Shown: piece by piece, positions 21,262 through 30,317 of the stretch
Layout of the letters: the number at the start of each line of letters is the position of its first letter
Numbering within the stretch: position 1 is the stretch's first letter
Assembly (NCBI GenBank): GCA_950106755.1
Contig: OX467088.1
Span: 1,286,001 to 1,350,000, forward strand
Reading direction: 5' to 3'
DNA: 64,000 nt
Source of the DNA: Climacium dendroides
Taxonomy: Eukaryota; Streptophyta; Bryopsida; Hypnales; Climaciaceae
Position numbers and translations under genes: made by a program
The notes under the pieces: model-generated
The model's input: the letters and a program-made list of their open reading frames with translations, nothing else
Databases searched by the model: none
What the model was told of the DNA's origin: nothing

Positions 21262-22962
21262 ATGCCGCGGCTGAACCGGAAGAGACCAGGCTCTAGCACC
21301 CCGCCCTCGAGTGAAATAAAACTGAGGAAAGTGGTTCCGGTCATGCCGACCAAGGAACCGGAACAGGGAGAGCTCAAGGAGGACTTAGCGTCGATGGGTT
21401 GTCAGGGATTAGCTTTGAAACCTTGGGGTTTCAAAGATGAGAGAATGATTAGGGAAATCCTGAGTGGCGTATCGAATCAATTCGATAACACCCTGAGAGG
21501 GAATCCGGTCCAGTGGACCGAGGATTTGTGGCAGGACGTATACGAATTCCGGACGGGAGGACTCGGGCTTGCCAACCGGAAGGATGATTTCATCCAGGGC
21601 AAGTTCGGAAGCGTCGTGAATCCGAAAGATGGCTACGCGGTAGAAGACTGTATCAATGACCGGGAGCGTCGCCTGCTCCAGTTCCTTGTTCCAGTTCTGC
21701 ATCCGGAAAAGCCCACCAAGGTGACCATCACTTTGGCTAATACAATCTTCGGAGCGTTGAGCGGAAATCGGAGAATAGATTGGGGTCGGATCTTTTTCGA
21801 TCTAGTGTCCCAGCTTACTACAAGAGTGGGGAGAAGTAGGGCTACCCCACTGTGCCCTTATGTGTACCACCTCTACTAGCAACAGGAACTGCTGACGGAA
21901 GTGGAGCTGAAGGTGTGGAAGGCCCAGGAGCGAACCATGAAGTACGGTGAATCCAAGTCCGACCAAGAAGCAGATTCCGGAAACGAAACCGAGGAGGAGG
22001 AGGAAGAAGAAGAGGAAGAAGAAGAGGAAGAGGAGGAAGAAGAAGAGGAAGAGGAGGAACCACATTTCCCCTCCAAAAGGCAAAAGACCATGCCTATCCG
22101 GAATCGAAGAACGCCTCTGGTTCAACCCCAGCCGCGCAAAGAGGAGGCTCCAACCAAACCGGATGTGCCATCCGGATCAGGAACCGGAGATCCGTTCGAC
22201 GAGTTGGTTGGGATACTCTGCGAAATCCGGGCGGATTGGGGGGTTAAGAAGCGGACGCTCGGGGAAATCGCGCAATTAATTGGAGCAGAACCAGATAGTC
22301 AGTTGCCGCAGCGGGTAGCTGAGAGTGTCATCAATCCGGATGAGCTCCGGAAGATGAAGGCGGAAAGCAAGCGGCAACATGATGAGGTGGACACCCTCAA
22401 GGCCGAACTTTTCGCCTTGCTCGAGAACGCCACTGCGACAAGGGAGATGGCGGAGGAAATGAAGAGGCTGGCCGTAGAGGTGAAGGATGTGCTCGGGGGA
22501 CCCGGAGCCGCGGTCACCAAGGCGCGCCTGTTCGAAGCGGAGGTGCACAAGGAAAAGAAGATATCCGGAACAAGGGTGGTGCACATCCTCACCGATATTG
22601 AGGAGCAGATGGAGAAGCTTCTATCCAAGGCACGGGAATCAGCAGACCGGATCGTGGAGAGCAGCCAGAAGTTGACAGAGATTCCGGTCCAACTCTCTGA
22701 ACTTTCTCTTCCGGACTTGTTTCCGGAAGAGGCAGCTCAGGAACCGGAAAAGGACAAGACGCCCCAGTCAAGTTGGGCACAGAAGAAGACGCCCTCGACC
22801 GGACCGCAGCCAATCGATTTAGACTCCCCGGAAACTGAGGAAGATCACCTGGCTCCTACTCCGAATGGGGAACGGAACTGGAATCTAACTGAGGTGTTCG
22901 AGCAGTTGGAGAGACCTAATGAGAGCCCTACCATTGGATCCCGAGTATATGAGACGGAATAG
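21262..22962 (+). pseudogene. LTR-encoded ORF, B family, copy 1 (one stop from intact)
   Basis: 566 codons in one frame with a single interruption, TAG at 21877-21879, where copy 2 has CAG. This is the best-preserved member. Residues 1-50: basic start (MPRLNRKRPGSSTPP) and VPVMPTKEPEQGELKED. About 52-205: MGCQGLALKPWGFKDERMIR, SGVSNQFDNTLRGNPVQWTE, DLWQDVYEFRTGGLGLANRK, DDFIQGKFGSVVNPKDGYAV, KVTITLANTIFGALSGNRRI, ATPLCPYVYHLY. About 235-260: a run of Glu encoded by GAG/GAA repeats. Then a basic patch, DELVGILCEIRADWGVKKRT, a coiled coil (KAESKRQHDEVDTLKAELFA) and the C-terminal motif ARLFEAEVHKEKKISGTRVV, HILTDIEEQMEKL. No zinc knuckle, membrane segment or catalytic triad is visible. The function is unknown. 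The acidic tract plus coiled coil suggests an oligomeric nuclear protein, which is inference. Confidence 0.75.
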
Positions 22963-23111
22963 AAAGTATTGTAAAAATAGGAATTATAAAATAGGAACCG
23001 GATTTATAGAGTATGAACTGGAATAGAATCCGGTTAGGATAAGGTAGGACCGGATTGTCAACGCCTTCAGAGGCGGAAATCATGTATTCACTTTTTGTTT
23101 TTTGCTTTTTG

Positions 23112-23141
23112 TATATAAAACAGTCTCTGAGCTGGAGACTG
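23112..23141 (+). promoter_or_regulatory. Second TATA box with hairpin, 3' part of the B1 LTR
   Basis: TATATAAAA followed by CAGTCTC TGAGCTG GAGACTG, a perfect 7-bp stem with a 7-base loop. The same pair is at 29807-29835 and, reversed, at about 37885-37909. It lies after the ORF and about 1 kb from the LTR end. It is a candidate start site for genomic RNA, with a hairpin at the 5' end. Confidence 0.45.
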
Positions 23142-23576
23142 GGAGAGTTCTTTTTGGCATTTCCTTGCGTACTTTCCATTGACCTGGCTTTGTGTATTTT
23201 TCCCGAGTGTTGGCAGGAGTGTACGGAGTTGGAATAAGAGGGTATGTATGGAGGTGTTGGTAGAGTTTTCCCTTTGATGTGTGTTTCCGGTTCTAAGTAC
23301 ATGTGAGTAGGTTATGAAGAGTTAGGAGTGGATTCCAGTTCCTCAGCATCTGCAAAAGCTTTACATTCCGGGTAAGAAAGCCGTTGATTAGGCTAGGCAG
23401 ATAGGGAGGGATTCTTTAGCTGCGATAGAATTCTTGGGTGGAAAATCTGGTCGAGTATCCTGACTCCTGTGAGGTCTTGCCACCGTTGTTGGTAAACAGA
23501 AGAATTCGGTAGAGGTTGGAACGGACGGATGCACTTGTAGCCACCTAACTTCGTATAGAACGAATTCAGCATCAAG

Positions 23577-23621
23577 GTCGTTGTAGTATGAGAGGATCGT
23601 ACGGGGGGTCTTTATGTGACC
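23577..23621 (+). promoter_or_regulatory. Conserved LTR motif (B1)
   Basis: GTCGTTGTAGTATGAGAGGA, TCGTACGGGG, then TTTATGTGACC. Part of the cross-family block. Confidence 0.55.
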
Positions 23622-26136
23622 TGTGATCCAGATTGCCATCCGGATTGCTGTGAAGGACCAAACCGGATCCGGATTAGTTAGGGGATTAGCGGATAGGAGA
23701 GTGGGTCTTCAGCCACTATAAATCACGAAAGGAGTGATGGGCCTACCACTTTCAAAATCAAGCGGCGAACCCTTTGATGGTAAAACAGAGGCAAAACTAA
23801 ACCGGATACGGAAGGGTGGACCGGAATGGATCTGCTTAGGAGGACACTGAGTACCGGAAATTGTAGAAGCCTGAGTTGGGAAGTTAGTCAATGAACCGGA
23901 AAATTAGCAAAACCGGATTTAGGATAAAATCTGGTCGTAGTCTTCCGGTTTTCAGAGGTAGAACCAAAAACTAGAATTTAAGGGTTAATTGGGATTAGCT
24001 CCTTGTTAGGGTTAGCTACTTCACAGGATCTCGTGGGTTCGATCTTTAGGGTCATTTTGTTTTGTTCTAGAGTGATTTTTGTGAGTATAATAGGGAAATT
24101 GCTTACTCTGTGCTGCGACACCAGAAGTAGGTCTTTGCTTCCCGGAGGTACCATTGCTCCCCAATCCACTCCTTCTGGCCTTTCGGCTGGTGGTGAAAGT
24201 TCCGGATTCACTGGTACCACCGGTGAGACCTCCGTAACCATAGTCTCCGGATTGCTGCTTTCCGGAACCACCAAAGTTTGCGCTGACGGGGGAGATTGAG
24301 GTGCTAGATCCGACTCCGTGGAAATAAAATACTCCATCATCTCTCTCATCGCGGCCCGGGATGTATCCATTCATTTTGCCTGCTCTAGTAAGCATTTGAC
24401 GATAGGAACCCGGCTTGAGCTGGCGGCTGCATTGAGGTTAGTTTCAAACAGCCAGGTTTTGTTGATATAATCCGCCGATACATCTAGAAAGCTCCGGAGC
24501 TGAACTACACCTTGGCACAATGCCGCTATCTGCCGACGATGGTCGTCTTCTGTGAGCCGGGCCGTCTTCTGGGTTGTCCGGAGGGTGCTCTCTAAATCCA
24601 CACATCGGGATTCTTAGTTCCGGACTTGGTCTCGCAACGTCCGGTTTTCTACGCGCAACATCCCCAGCTCCGTCACCAAATTCTTCCATTCTTCTATGAG
24701 GAGGCCGTTTTGCTGCTCCGTTGCCACCAATGCATCCGTCCTCCGGGAGATGGTGTTCCGGTCGATTAGTGCCATCTTCCGGCACACTCGTTTGAGAGCT
24801 CCATCGTAGTTCTCGAAGATCTGGATGAGGTCATCTGCCCGCCACACTAGGTGCTGAGCCATCTCCTGGATGTCTTCTAAGGACGTCCCTCCCAGTCGCA
24901 TGGTGGTCCTGTCCCGCTCCTCTACCTCTATCATCCGGGTCTGGGAGGGTCTAGCCTCGGCTTGAGTGGCGACGGGGTGTGGTCGTACTGGCCCAACCAG
25001 TTGCATGGATGGTTGGACTTCTTTTGGAAGAGGTCCGATCTCCGTCTTTACCTCCTAAACTTCTTCTTGTGGTTCCGGTGTAGGAGGCTCCTCTGACGGA
25101 CTTACCGACGGCGTCCTATTCCGCCTTTTCTTCTTCCTTAGCGGAGACACCGGCTCCTCTTCTTCTGTTTCCTCATCGTCCAATACGTCTTGAGGTGAGG
25201 GCTCCTCTCCCCCGTACTGTTGGAGTTGGACTAGGTCCTGATATATACTCTCTTTGTTTGCCTTGAGTAGAGAGTGATGGGCGTACAGATGGGACAAATA
25301 CGCCGAAAGAAGACTCTGGCTCTTCTTCCCGGACCGGAGGGAATGCACCAGGTTCCCAACTAACTCATGGATGATGGCTGCCCAGTCCATCATCATCTTT
25401 CCCTAGAGGCTCCCCAAGATGGTGGAGGCCACCTTCACTACTACTCGCCACGGCTTGGTGGGATGGAGGATAGGGTTGAGAAACGCTATCACATCCCGGT
25501 ACTCCGGATTCACCAAGCTGGAAACCTAGTGACCTTCCTTCGGGTTGGCAAGTGCCCGGAATTCGCCCTCCATCACCTCCTGGTTCTTCTCCATGACCTT
25601 GTCCAGCGCCTCCCGAAACTTGTAGATGGCCCTCCAAGTGTTCACCGTCCACAGGTCTGGCTTCGCCCGAATGGTGGTATCCAAGATGCCACTTTCCGGA
25701 TGAAGTATGTTACAAACCAGACTTTCCTCTCGGATCCCCCACGGCACCTCTAGGAGTCCGTCACACCCCATGTTGTAGAGGTGCTCCCGTAGGCGCGTCA
25801 ACCGGTCCTCCTCCGTCGGAACATCTGGAACCACCTTCATCACCGGGATGGTCCTTGGTCGAGGCGCCGGTGCTGGCATCTTGTCCTCCAAATCCTAAGG
25901 CAGATCCTTCAACTTCTACCGGCTTGCCCTAGAAGTCATCGTGCTTACGAACAACCCTCAAACAATCTCTCCTTAAATCTCTGCTCACAAACTTTCACTC
26001 CGGTAACCCCTGCACGATCGCAACTCACACAGTCCCTCAGTCTACCGGAATTCTAACAAAGCTAGGAAAACGGAATACGCCGGCTGGAGAACAAAAAAAA
26101 AAAGATAAGGATGCCCACTGCCAGCTACAGTCCCCC

Positions 26137-26144
26137 TCTTATAC
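26137..26144 (-). promoter_or_regulatory. TATA box upstream of the A ORF
   Basis: Minus strand CCAGTATAAGAGGGGGACT, about 200 bp before the ATG at 25939. The same word is at 42377-42383; the solo A LTR has TAGTATAAAAAG at 39144. Confidence 0.6.
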
Positions 26145-26433
26145 TGGCCCGTTGTACGGGACAAGTTTTGGCGGCAAAACCCTATCCCTAGTACGGATCC
26201 GGTTTCCGGTTTTTAGGGCCGACGCCGTCATCCGATTTCCGGAACTTTCTAGGGCTCCAGATTTTAGGTTTTTAGCCCTAATGAAATTTTTACGGATCTG
26301 GAAATCCGGTTTTTCTAATTTGCCCTAACTTCCTAGGAGAACTCAAAAACATTCCCTTTGAAGGAGACAATTTTTGAATTTTTCCGTCATATGCTAGTAT
26401 TATGGGTCTAGCATGTGGGATCGCATTCTCACA

Positions 26434-26448
26434 TTACCCCTTCCTCAC
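26434..26448 (-). other. Polypurine tract before the A LTR
   Basis: Minus strand GTGAGGAAGGGGTAA, directly followed by the LTR start TGTGAGAATG. It lies 22 bp after the integrase stop at 26471. This position and composition fit the plus-strand primer of reverse transcription. Confidence 0.7.
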
Positions 26449-27691
26449 CCGTGAATGTCCCCGTGAACCCCTACAAGGATAAATCCTGTAGATAGAGTTT
26501 AACACAGGATCCATTCGTCCGGGTGTCCAGAGGATTCCCATCTAAGACCGAAAGTTGTAAAGATCCATTTGGATAAATCTTTACTACTTTGTATGGGACG
26601 ATCCATCTAGTGTGAAGCTTACCCGGGAAATCTTTGTACCGGTTGTCATACAGTAGGACCAAACATCCTTCGGTGATGCCAGTTCCCCTTGATAGCTTCC
26701 GGTCAAATATCTGCTTCCAACGTCTCTGGTTTTGAATAGTGAAGTCCAGAGCATCCCCTCTACTTTCTTCCAGTGCTTCAATCTCCGCCAAGCGAGATTG
26801 AGGATCCTTTGATCTCTTCCCAAAACAAGCTGCCAAGATTCAGAACGTCTCGATTTCCGTCTCTATTCCTTGTAATACCTCCCTCCCAAATACTAAGAAA
26901 AAGAGAGTCTTACCGGTAGTACTCTTCTGGATGGTGTTGTATGCGAAGACGGCTAAGCTAAGTTTTCGGTCCCAATCCGTCTTATGGCAGATCACTACCA
27001 TATTTAGGATACCTCCGATAATTCCATTCGCTCTCTCTATGAGTCCGTTGGCCTTGGGGTTGTAGGGCGTCGTCTTCCGGTGCTTGATACGATACCCATG
27101 GATTAGTGCGGAAACTATTTCATTTAGAAAATGAGTTCCTCTATTGCTAACTATCTCTAAAGGACAGCCATACCGCATTAGGATTTTGTCGTATAAAAAA
27201 TCCGTAGCTGTCCGGGCATCGTTCTTCCGGGTTGGACTCGCTTCTACCCATTTGGTTGCATAATTGGTGGCTAAGATTATGTACCGATTTTGTTGGGAAC
27301 CTATCAGAGCAATAGGTCCTATGAAATCTATCCCCCACTTTTCAAATGGAGCTAAGGGGACAATGGGAGTAAGTGGCCAATGATTCCGGAAAACTGGATT
27401 TCCGGCCTGTGACAACTCATATTTTTTTTTTTTATTTGTTTACCTTTTTGAGCGAACCGGAAATTAGAAATAGGTATCCGGATTCATCTAGAGAGAAAAA
27501 TAAAATCCAAAAATAGTCACAAAAGGACCTTACGGAACTAATCCGGTTTTAGGTAGAAGCGGAACGGATTAGATGTACAACCGGATAAGTATTTCCGACC
27601 GGAATCTTGCTGACCGGATTAGAGATAACCGGATGTCAAGAACCGAACCGGATATCCGACCGGTCATAAAGACAGTCCAAGGCGTCAGGAC

Positions 27692-27698
27692 TATATAA
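27692..27698 (+). promoter_or_regulatory. TATA box upstream of the B2 ORF
   Basis: GGACTATATAAAGCCTGACC, about 315 bp before the ATG at 28012. Confidence 0.7.
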
Positions 27699-28011
27699 AG
27701 CCTGACCCTACCCATTTTCAGGTCTCTGGATTTCCACGTGTTGTCATGTCCTGATTTAGCGCCTGACGTTTCTATCGTTGACCACGGCAAGGAAGAGGAA
27801 GTACAAGAGGGTTCGAAAGTGAGTGAGGGGTGTGAGACGGAGAGATCTCCTCCGGACATGAGTGGGTGAGACCTTGAGTGCGAGCGGATACGTGAGAAAC
27901 TAAGAGTGTGAGCATGCCAGTAGGTTAGTTTACAGGCGGAGCGGAACATCTAAGTGTCGGCGCTCCCTTGTTAGGACTGTAGAAGAGTGAAAACCGGGTA
28001 GAGCTACCCTC

Positions 28012-29690
28012 ATGCCGCGGCTGAACCGGAAGAGAGGTTCTAACACCCCGCCCCCGAGTGAAGTAAAGCTTAGAAAAGTGGTTCCGGTCATGTCGACCAA
28101 GGAACCGGAACAGGGAGAGCTCAGAGAGGATTTGTCGTTGATGGGTTGCTAGGGGTTAGCTTTTAAACATTGGGGTTTTAAAGATGAGAGGATGGTTAGA
28201 GAAATCCTGAGTGGTGTATCAAATCAGTTCGATAACACCCTGAGAGGGAATCCGGTCCAATGGACCAAGGCTTTGTGGCGGAACGTATACGGGTTCCGGC
28301 CAGGAGGACTCGGGCTCGCCAACCGGAAGGATGATTTCGTCCAGGGCAAGTTCGGAAGCGTAGTAAACCCGAAGGACGGCTACGCGGTCGAAGACTGCCT
28401 CGATGACCGGGAGCGACGCTTGCTCCAGTTCCTGGTTCCGGTTTTGCATCTGGAAAAGCCCACTAGGGTGACTATCACCTTGGCTAACACGATTTTCGGA
28501 GCGCTGAGTGGAACCCGGAAAGTAGACTGGGGCCGGATCTTGTTTGATCTGGTATCTCAGCTTACTACAAGAGTGGGGAAAAGTAGGGCTACCCCACTGT
28601 GCCCTTATGTTTACCACCTCTATCAGCAACAGGAGCTGCTGACGGAAGTGGAGTTGAAGGTGTGGAAGGCCCAGGAGCGGACCATGAAGTACGGAGAATC
28701 CGAGTCCGACCAAGAAGCGAATTCCGGAAACGAAACCGAGGAGGAAGAAGAAGAAGAAGAAGAGGAAGAGGACGAACCGTATGTTCCCGCCAAGAGGCAA
28801 AAGATCACACCGGCTCGGAATCGAGGAACGCCCCCGAGACATCCGCGACCGCACAGAAGTGAGACTCCAACCGGACCGGATGTGGCATCCGGATCCGGGA
28901 CCGTAGATCTGTTCAACGAGTTGGTTGGGATCCTCTGTGGAATCCGGGCGGATTGGGAAGTTAAGAAGCGGACGCTCGGGGATATCGCGGAATTAATCGG
29001 AGCGGAACCGGCCAGCCAGTTGCCACGGAAGGTGGCTGAGAGTGTTATCAATCCGGAAGAGCTCCGGAAGATGAAGGAGGACAGCAAGCGGTAGCACGAT
29101 GAGGTGGACACCCTCAAGGCCAAACTATTCGCGTTGCTTGAGAGGCCACCGCGACAAAGGAGATGGCAGAGGAAATGAAGAAGTTGGCCACGGAAGTGAA
29201 GGATGTGCTTGGAGGACCCGGAGCCGCAGTCACCAAAGCGCGCCTGTTCGAAGAGGAGGTGCACAAGGACAAGAAGATATCCGGAACTAGAGTGGTGCAC
29301 ATCCTCACTGATTTTGAGGAGCAGATAGAGAAGCTCCTGTCCAAGGCACGGGAGTCGGCAGACCGGATCGTAGAGAGCAGCCTGAAACTGACGGAGATTC
29401 CGATCCGGCTCTCTGAGATTTCACTTCCGGACTTGTTTCCGGAAGACGCTGCTCAGGAGCCTGGAAAGGACAAGACGCCCCAGTCAAGTAGGGCAAAGAA
29501 GGAGACGCCCTCGACCGGACATCAGCCGATAGATTTGGACTCCCCGGAAGCTGAGGAAGAACATCCGGTTCTACCAACGGATGGGGAACGGAACCGGAAT
29601 CTAAATGAGGTTTTCGAGCAGTTGGAGAGACCTGATGAGAGCCCTACCATTGGATCCCGAGTGTATGAAACGGAACAGGAAGGATTGTAA
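28012..29690 (+). pseudogene. LTR-encoded ORF, B family, copy 2
   Basis: ATG at 28012 (MPRLNRKR). It has the same order of domains as copy 1: WGFKDERMVREILSGVSNQF, DDFVQGKFGSVVNPKDGYAV, VTITLANTIFGALSGTRKVD, ATPLCPYVYHLYQQQELLTE, a shorter Glu run (about 13), NELVGILCGIRADW, a coiled coil, and ARLFEEEVHKDKKISGTRVV, HILTDFEEQIEKL, stop near 29688. Damage: TAG at 28150-28152 and 29092-29094 (other copies have CAG), and a one-base deletion at about 29135-29145 that shifts the frame until the end. Here the codon after VYHLY is CAG, which shows that the single stop in copy 1 is a mutation. Confidence 0.75.
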
Positions 29691-29806
29691 AAATAGGACT
29701 TATAAATAGGAACCGGAACAGAATCCGGTTAGGATAAGGTAGGACCGGATTGTCAGCGCCTTCAGAGGCGGAAATCATGTATTCACTTTTTGCTTTTTGC
29801 TTTTTG

Positions 29807-29835
29807 TAAATAAAACAGTCTCTGAGCTGGAGACT
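29807..29835 (+). promoter_or_regulatory. Second TATA-like box with hairpin, B2
   Basis: TAAATAAAA then CAGTCTCTGAGCTGGAGACT. The stem is kept while the TATA box has degenerated slightly relative to copy 1. Confidence 0.4.
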
Positions 29836-30272
29836 AGAGAGAGTTCTTTTGGCATTTCCTTGTGTACTTTCCATTGACTTTGTTTTGTGTATTCCTCCCG
29901 AGTGTTGGCAAGAATGTACAGAATTGAAGTAAGGTGGTATGCACGGATGTGTGGGTAGAGTTCTCCCTTTGATAGAAGTTTCCAATTCTAAGTACATCTG
30001 AGTAGGTCATGAAGAGCTAGAAGTGGATTCCAATGCCTCAGCATCTGCAGAAGTTTAGTATTCCGGGTAAGAAAGCCGTTGATTAGGCTAGGCGAATAGG
30101 GAGGGATTCCTTAGCTGTGCTAGAACTCCTGGGTGGGAAATCCGGTCGAGTGTCCTGACTCCTGTGAGGTCTTGCCCCCATTGTGGGTAAAACGGAAAAA
30201 CTTCTGTAGTTGATGGAACGGATGGGTGCACTTGTAGCCACCGAAATTAGTACAGAACGGATCAGCGTCAAA

Positions 30273-30317
30273 GTCGTTGTAGTATGAAAGGATCGTACGG
30301 GGGATCTTTGTGTGACC
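30273..30317 (+). promoter_or_regulatory. Conserved LTR motif (B2)
   Basis: GTCGTTGTAGTATGAAAGGA, TCGTACGGGGG, then TTTGTGTGACC. Confidence 0.55.

Larger units (their letters stand above)
20668..24120 (+). mobile_element. B-family long LTR, copy 1 (solo)
   Basis: 3,453 bp from TGTGACAATTCATATT to TGTGCTGCGACA. Flanks CCGGA (20663-20667) and CCAGA (24121-24125) form a 4/5 target duplication. It splits the A ORF, which reads on across the site when compared with the uninterrupted copy around 34830. There is no second LTR and no pol, so it is a solo LTR, yet it contains a complete ORF with its own TATA box. Confidence 0.8.
20379..25939 (-). pseudogene. LTR-encoded ORF, A family, split by a B LTR
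   Basis: ATG at 25937-25939 (MTSRAS...). Domains: PRPRTIPVMKVVPDVPTEED, REHLYNMGCDGLLEVPWGI, KPDLWTVNTWRAIYKFREAL, AFLNPILHPTKPWRVVVKVA, then an acidic/basic linker (DDEETEEEEPVSPLRKKKRR), a coiled coil (EELGMLRVENRTLRDQ region), the C-terminal motif NKTWLFETNLNAAASSSRVP then VKCLLEQA, and ..VPPKDLDSKE, stop at 20379. The B LTR at 20668-24120 interrupts it, duplicating about 5 bp (CCGGA/CCAGA). Several stops; the one after QAK is TGA where the plus-strand copy at 34590 has CGA. Function unknown. Confidence 0.7.
19284..26433 (-). mobile_element. A-family long LTR (3' LTR of a Ty3/gypsy element), with nested B LTR
   Basis: Minus-oriented: 5' end TGTGAGAATGCGATCCCACA at 26433, 3' end ..GACTAATCGCTACA at 19284. 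Without the nested B copy (20668-24120) and its 5-bp duplication it is about 3.69 kb. The purine-rich GTGAGGAAGGGGTAA sits immediately before the 5' end, and the integrase end of pol lies just beyond, in the same orientation; this is the expected place of a 3' LTR. It contains a TATA box, one long ORF, a CT microsatellite (about 19595-19620) and the conserved GTCGTTGTAGT block. The outer flank is CTCAT. Confidence 0.8.

Noticed and set aside
21877..21879. Programmed stop-codon readthrough (TAC TAG CAA) in B1
   Set aside because: Copy 2 has CAG at this codon, and the other B stops are the same CAG-to-TAG change at other places, so mutation explains it better.
21842..22125. Ser- or Leu-rich minus-strand frames opposite the B ORF (also at 28219-28854)
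   Set aside because: They are the reverse complement of the GAG/GAA repeat and the coiled coil of the sense ORF; no motif of their own.
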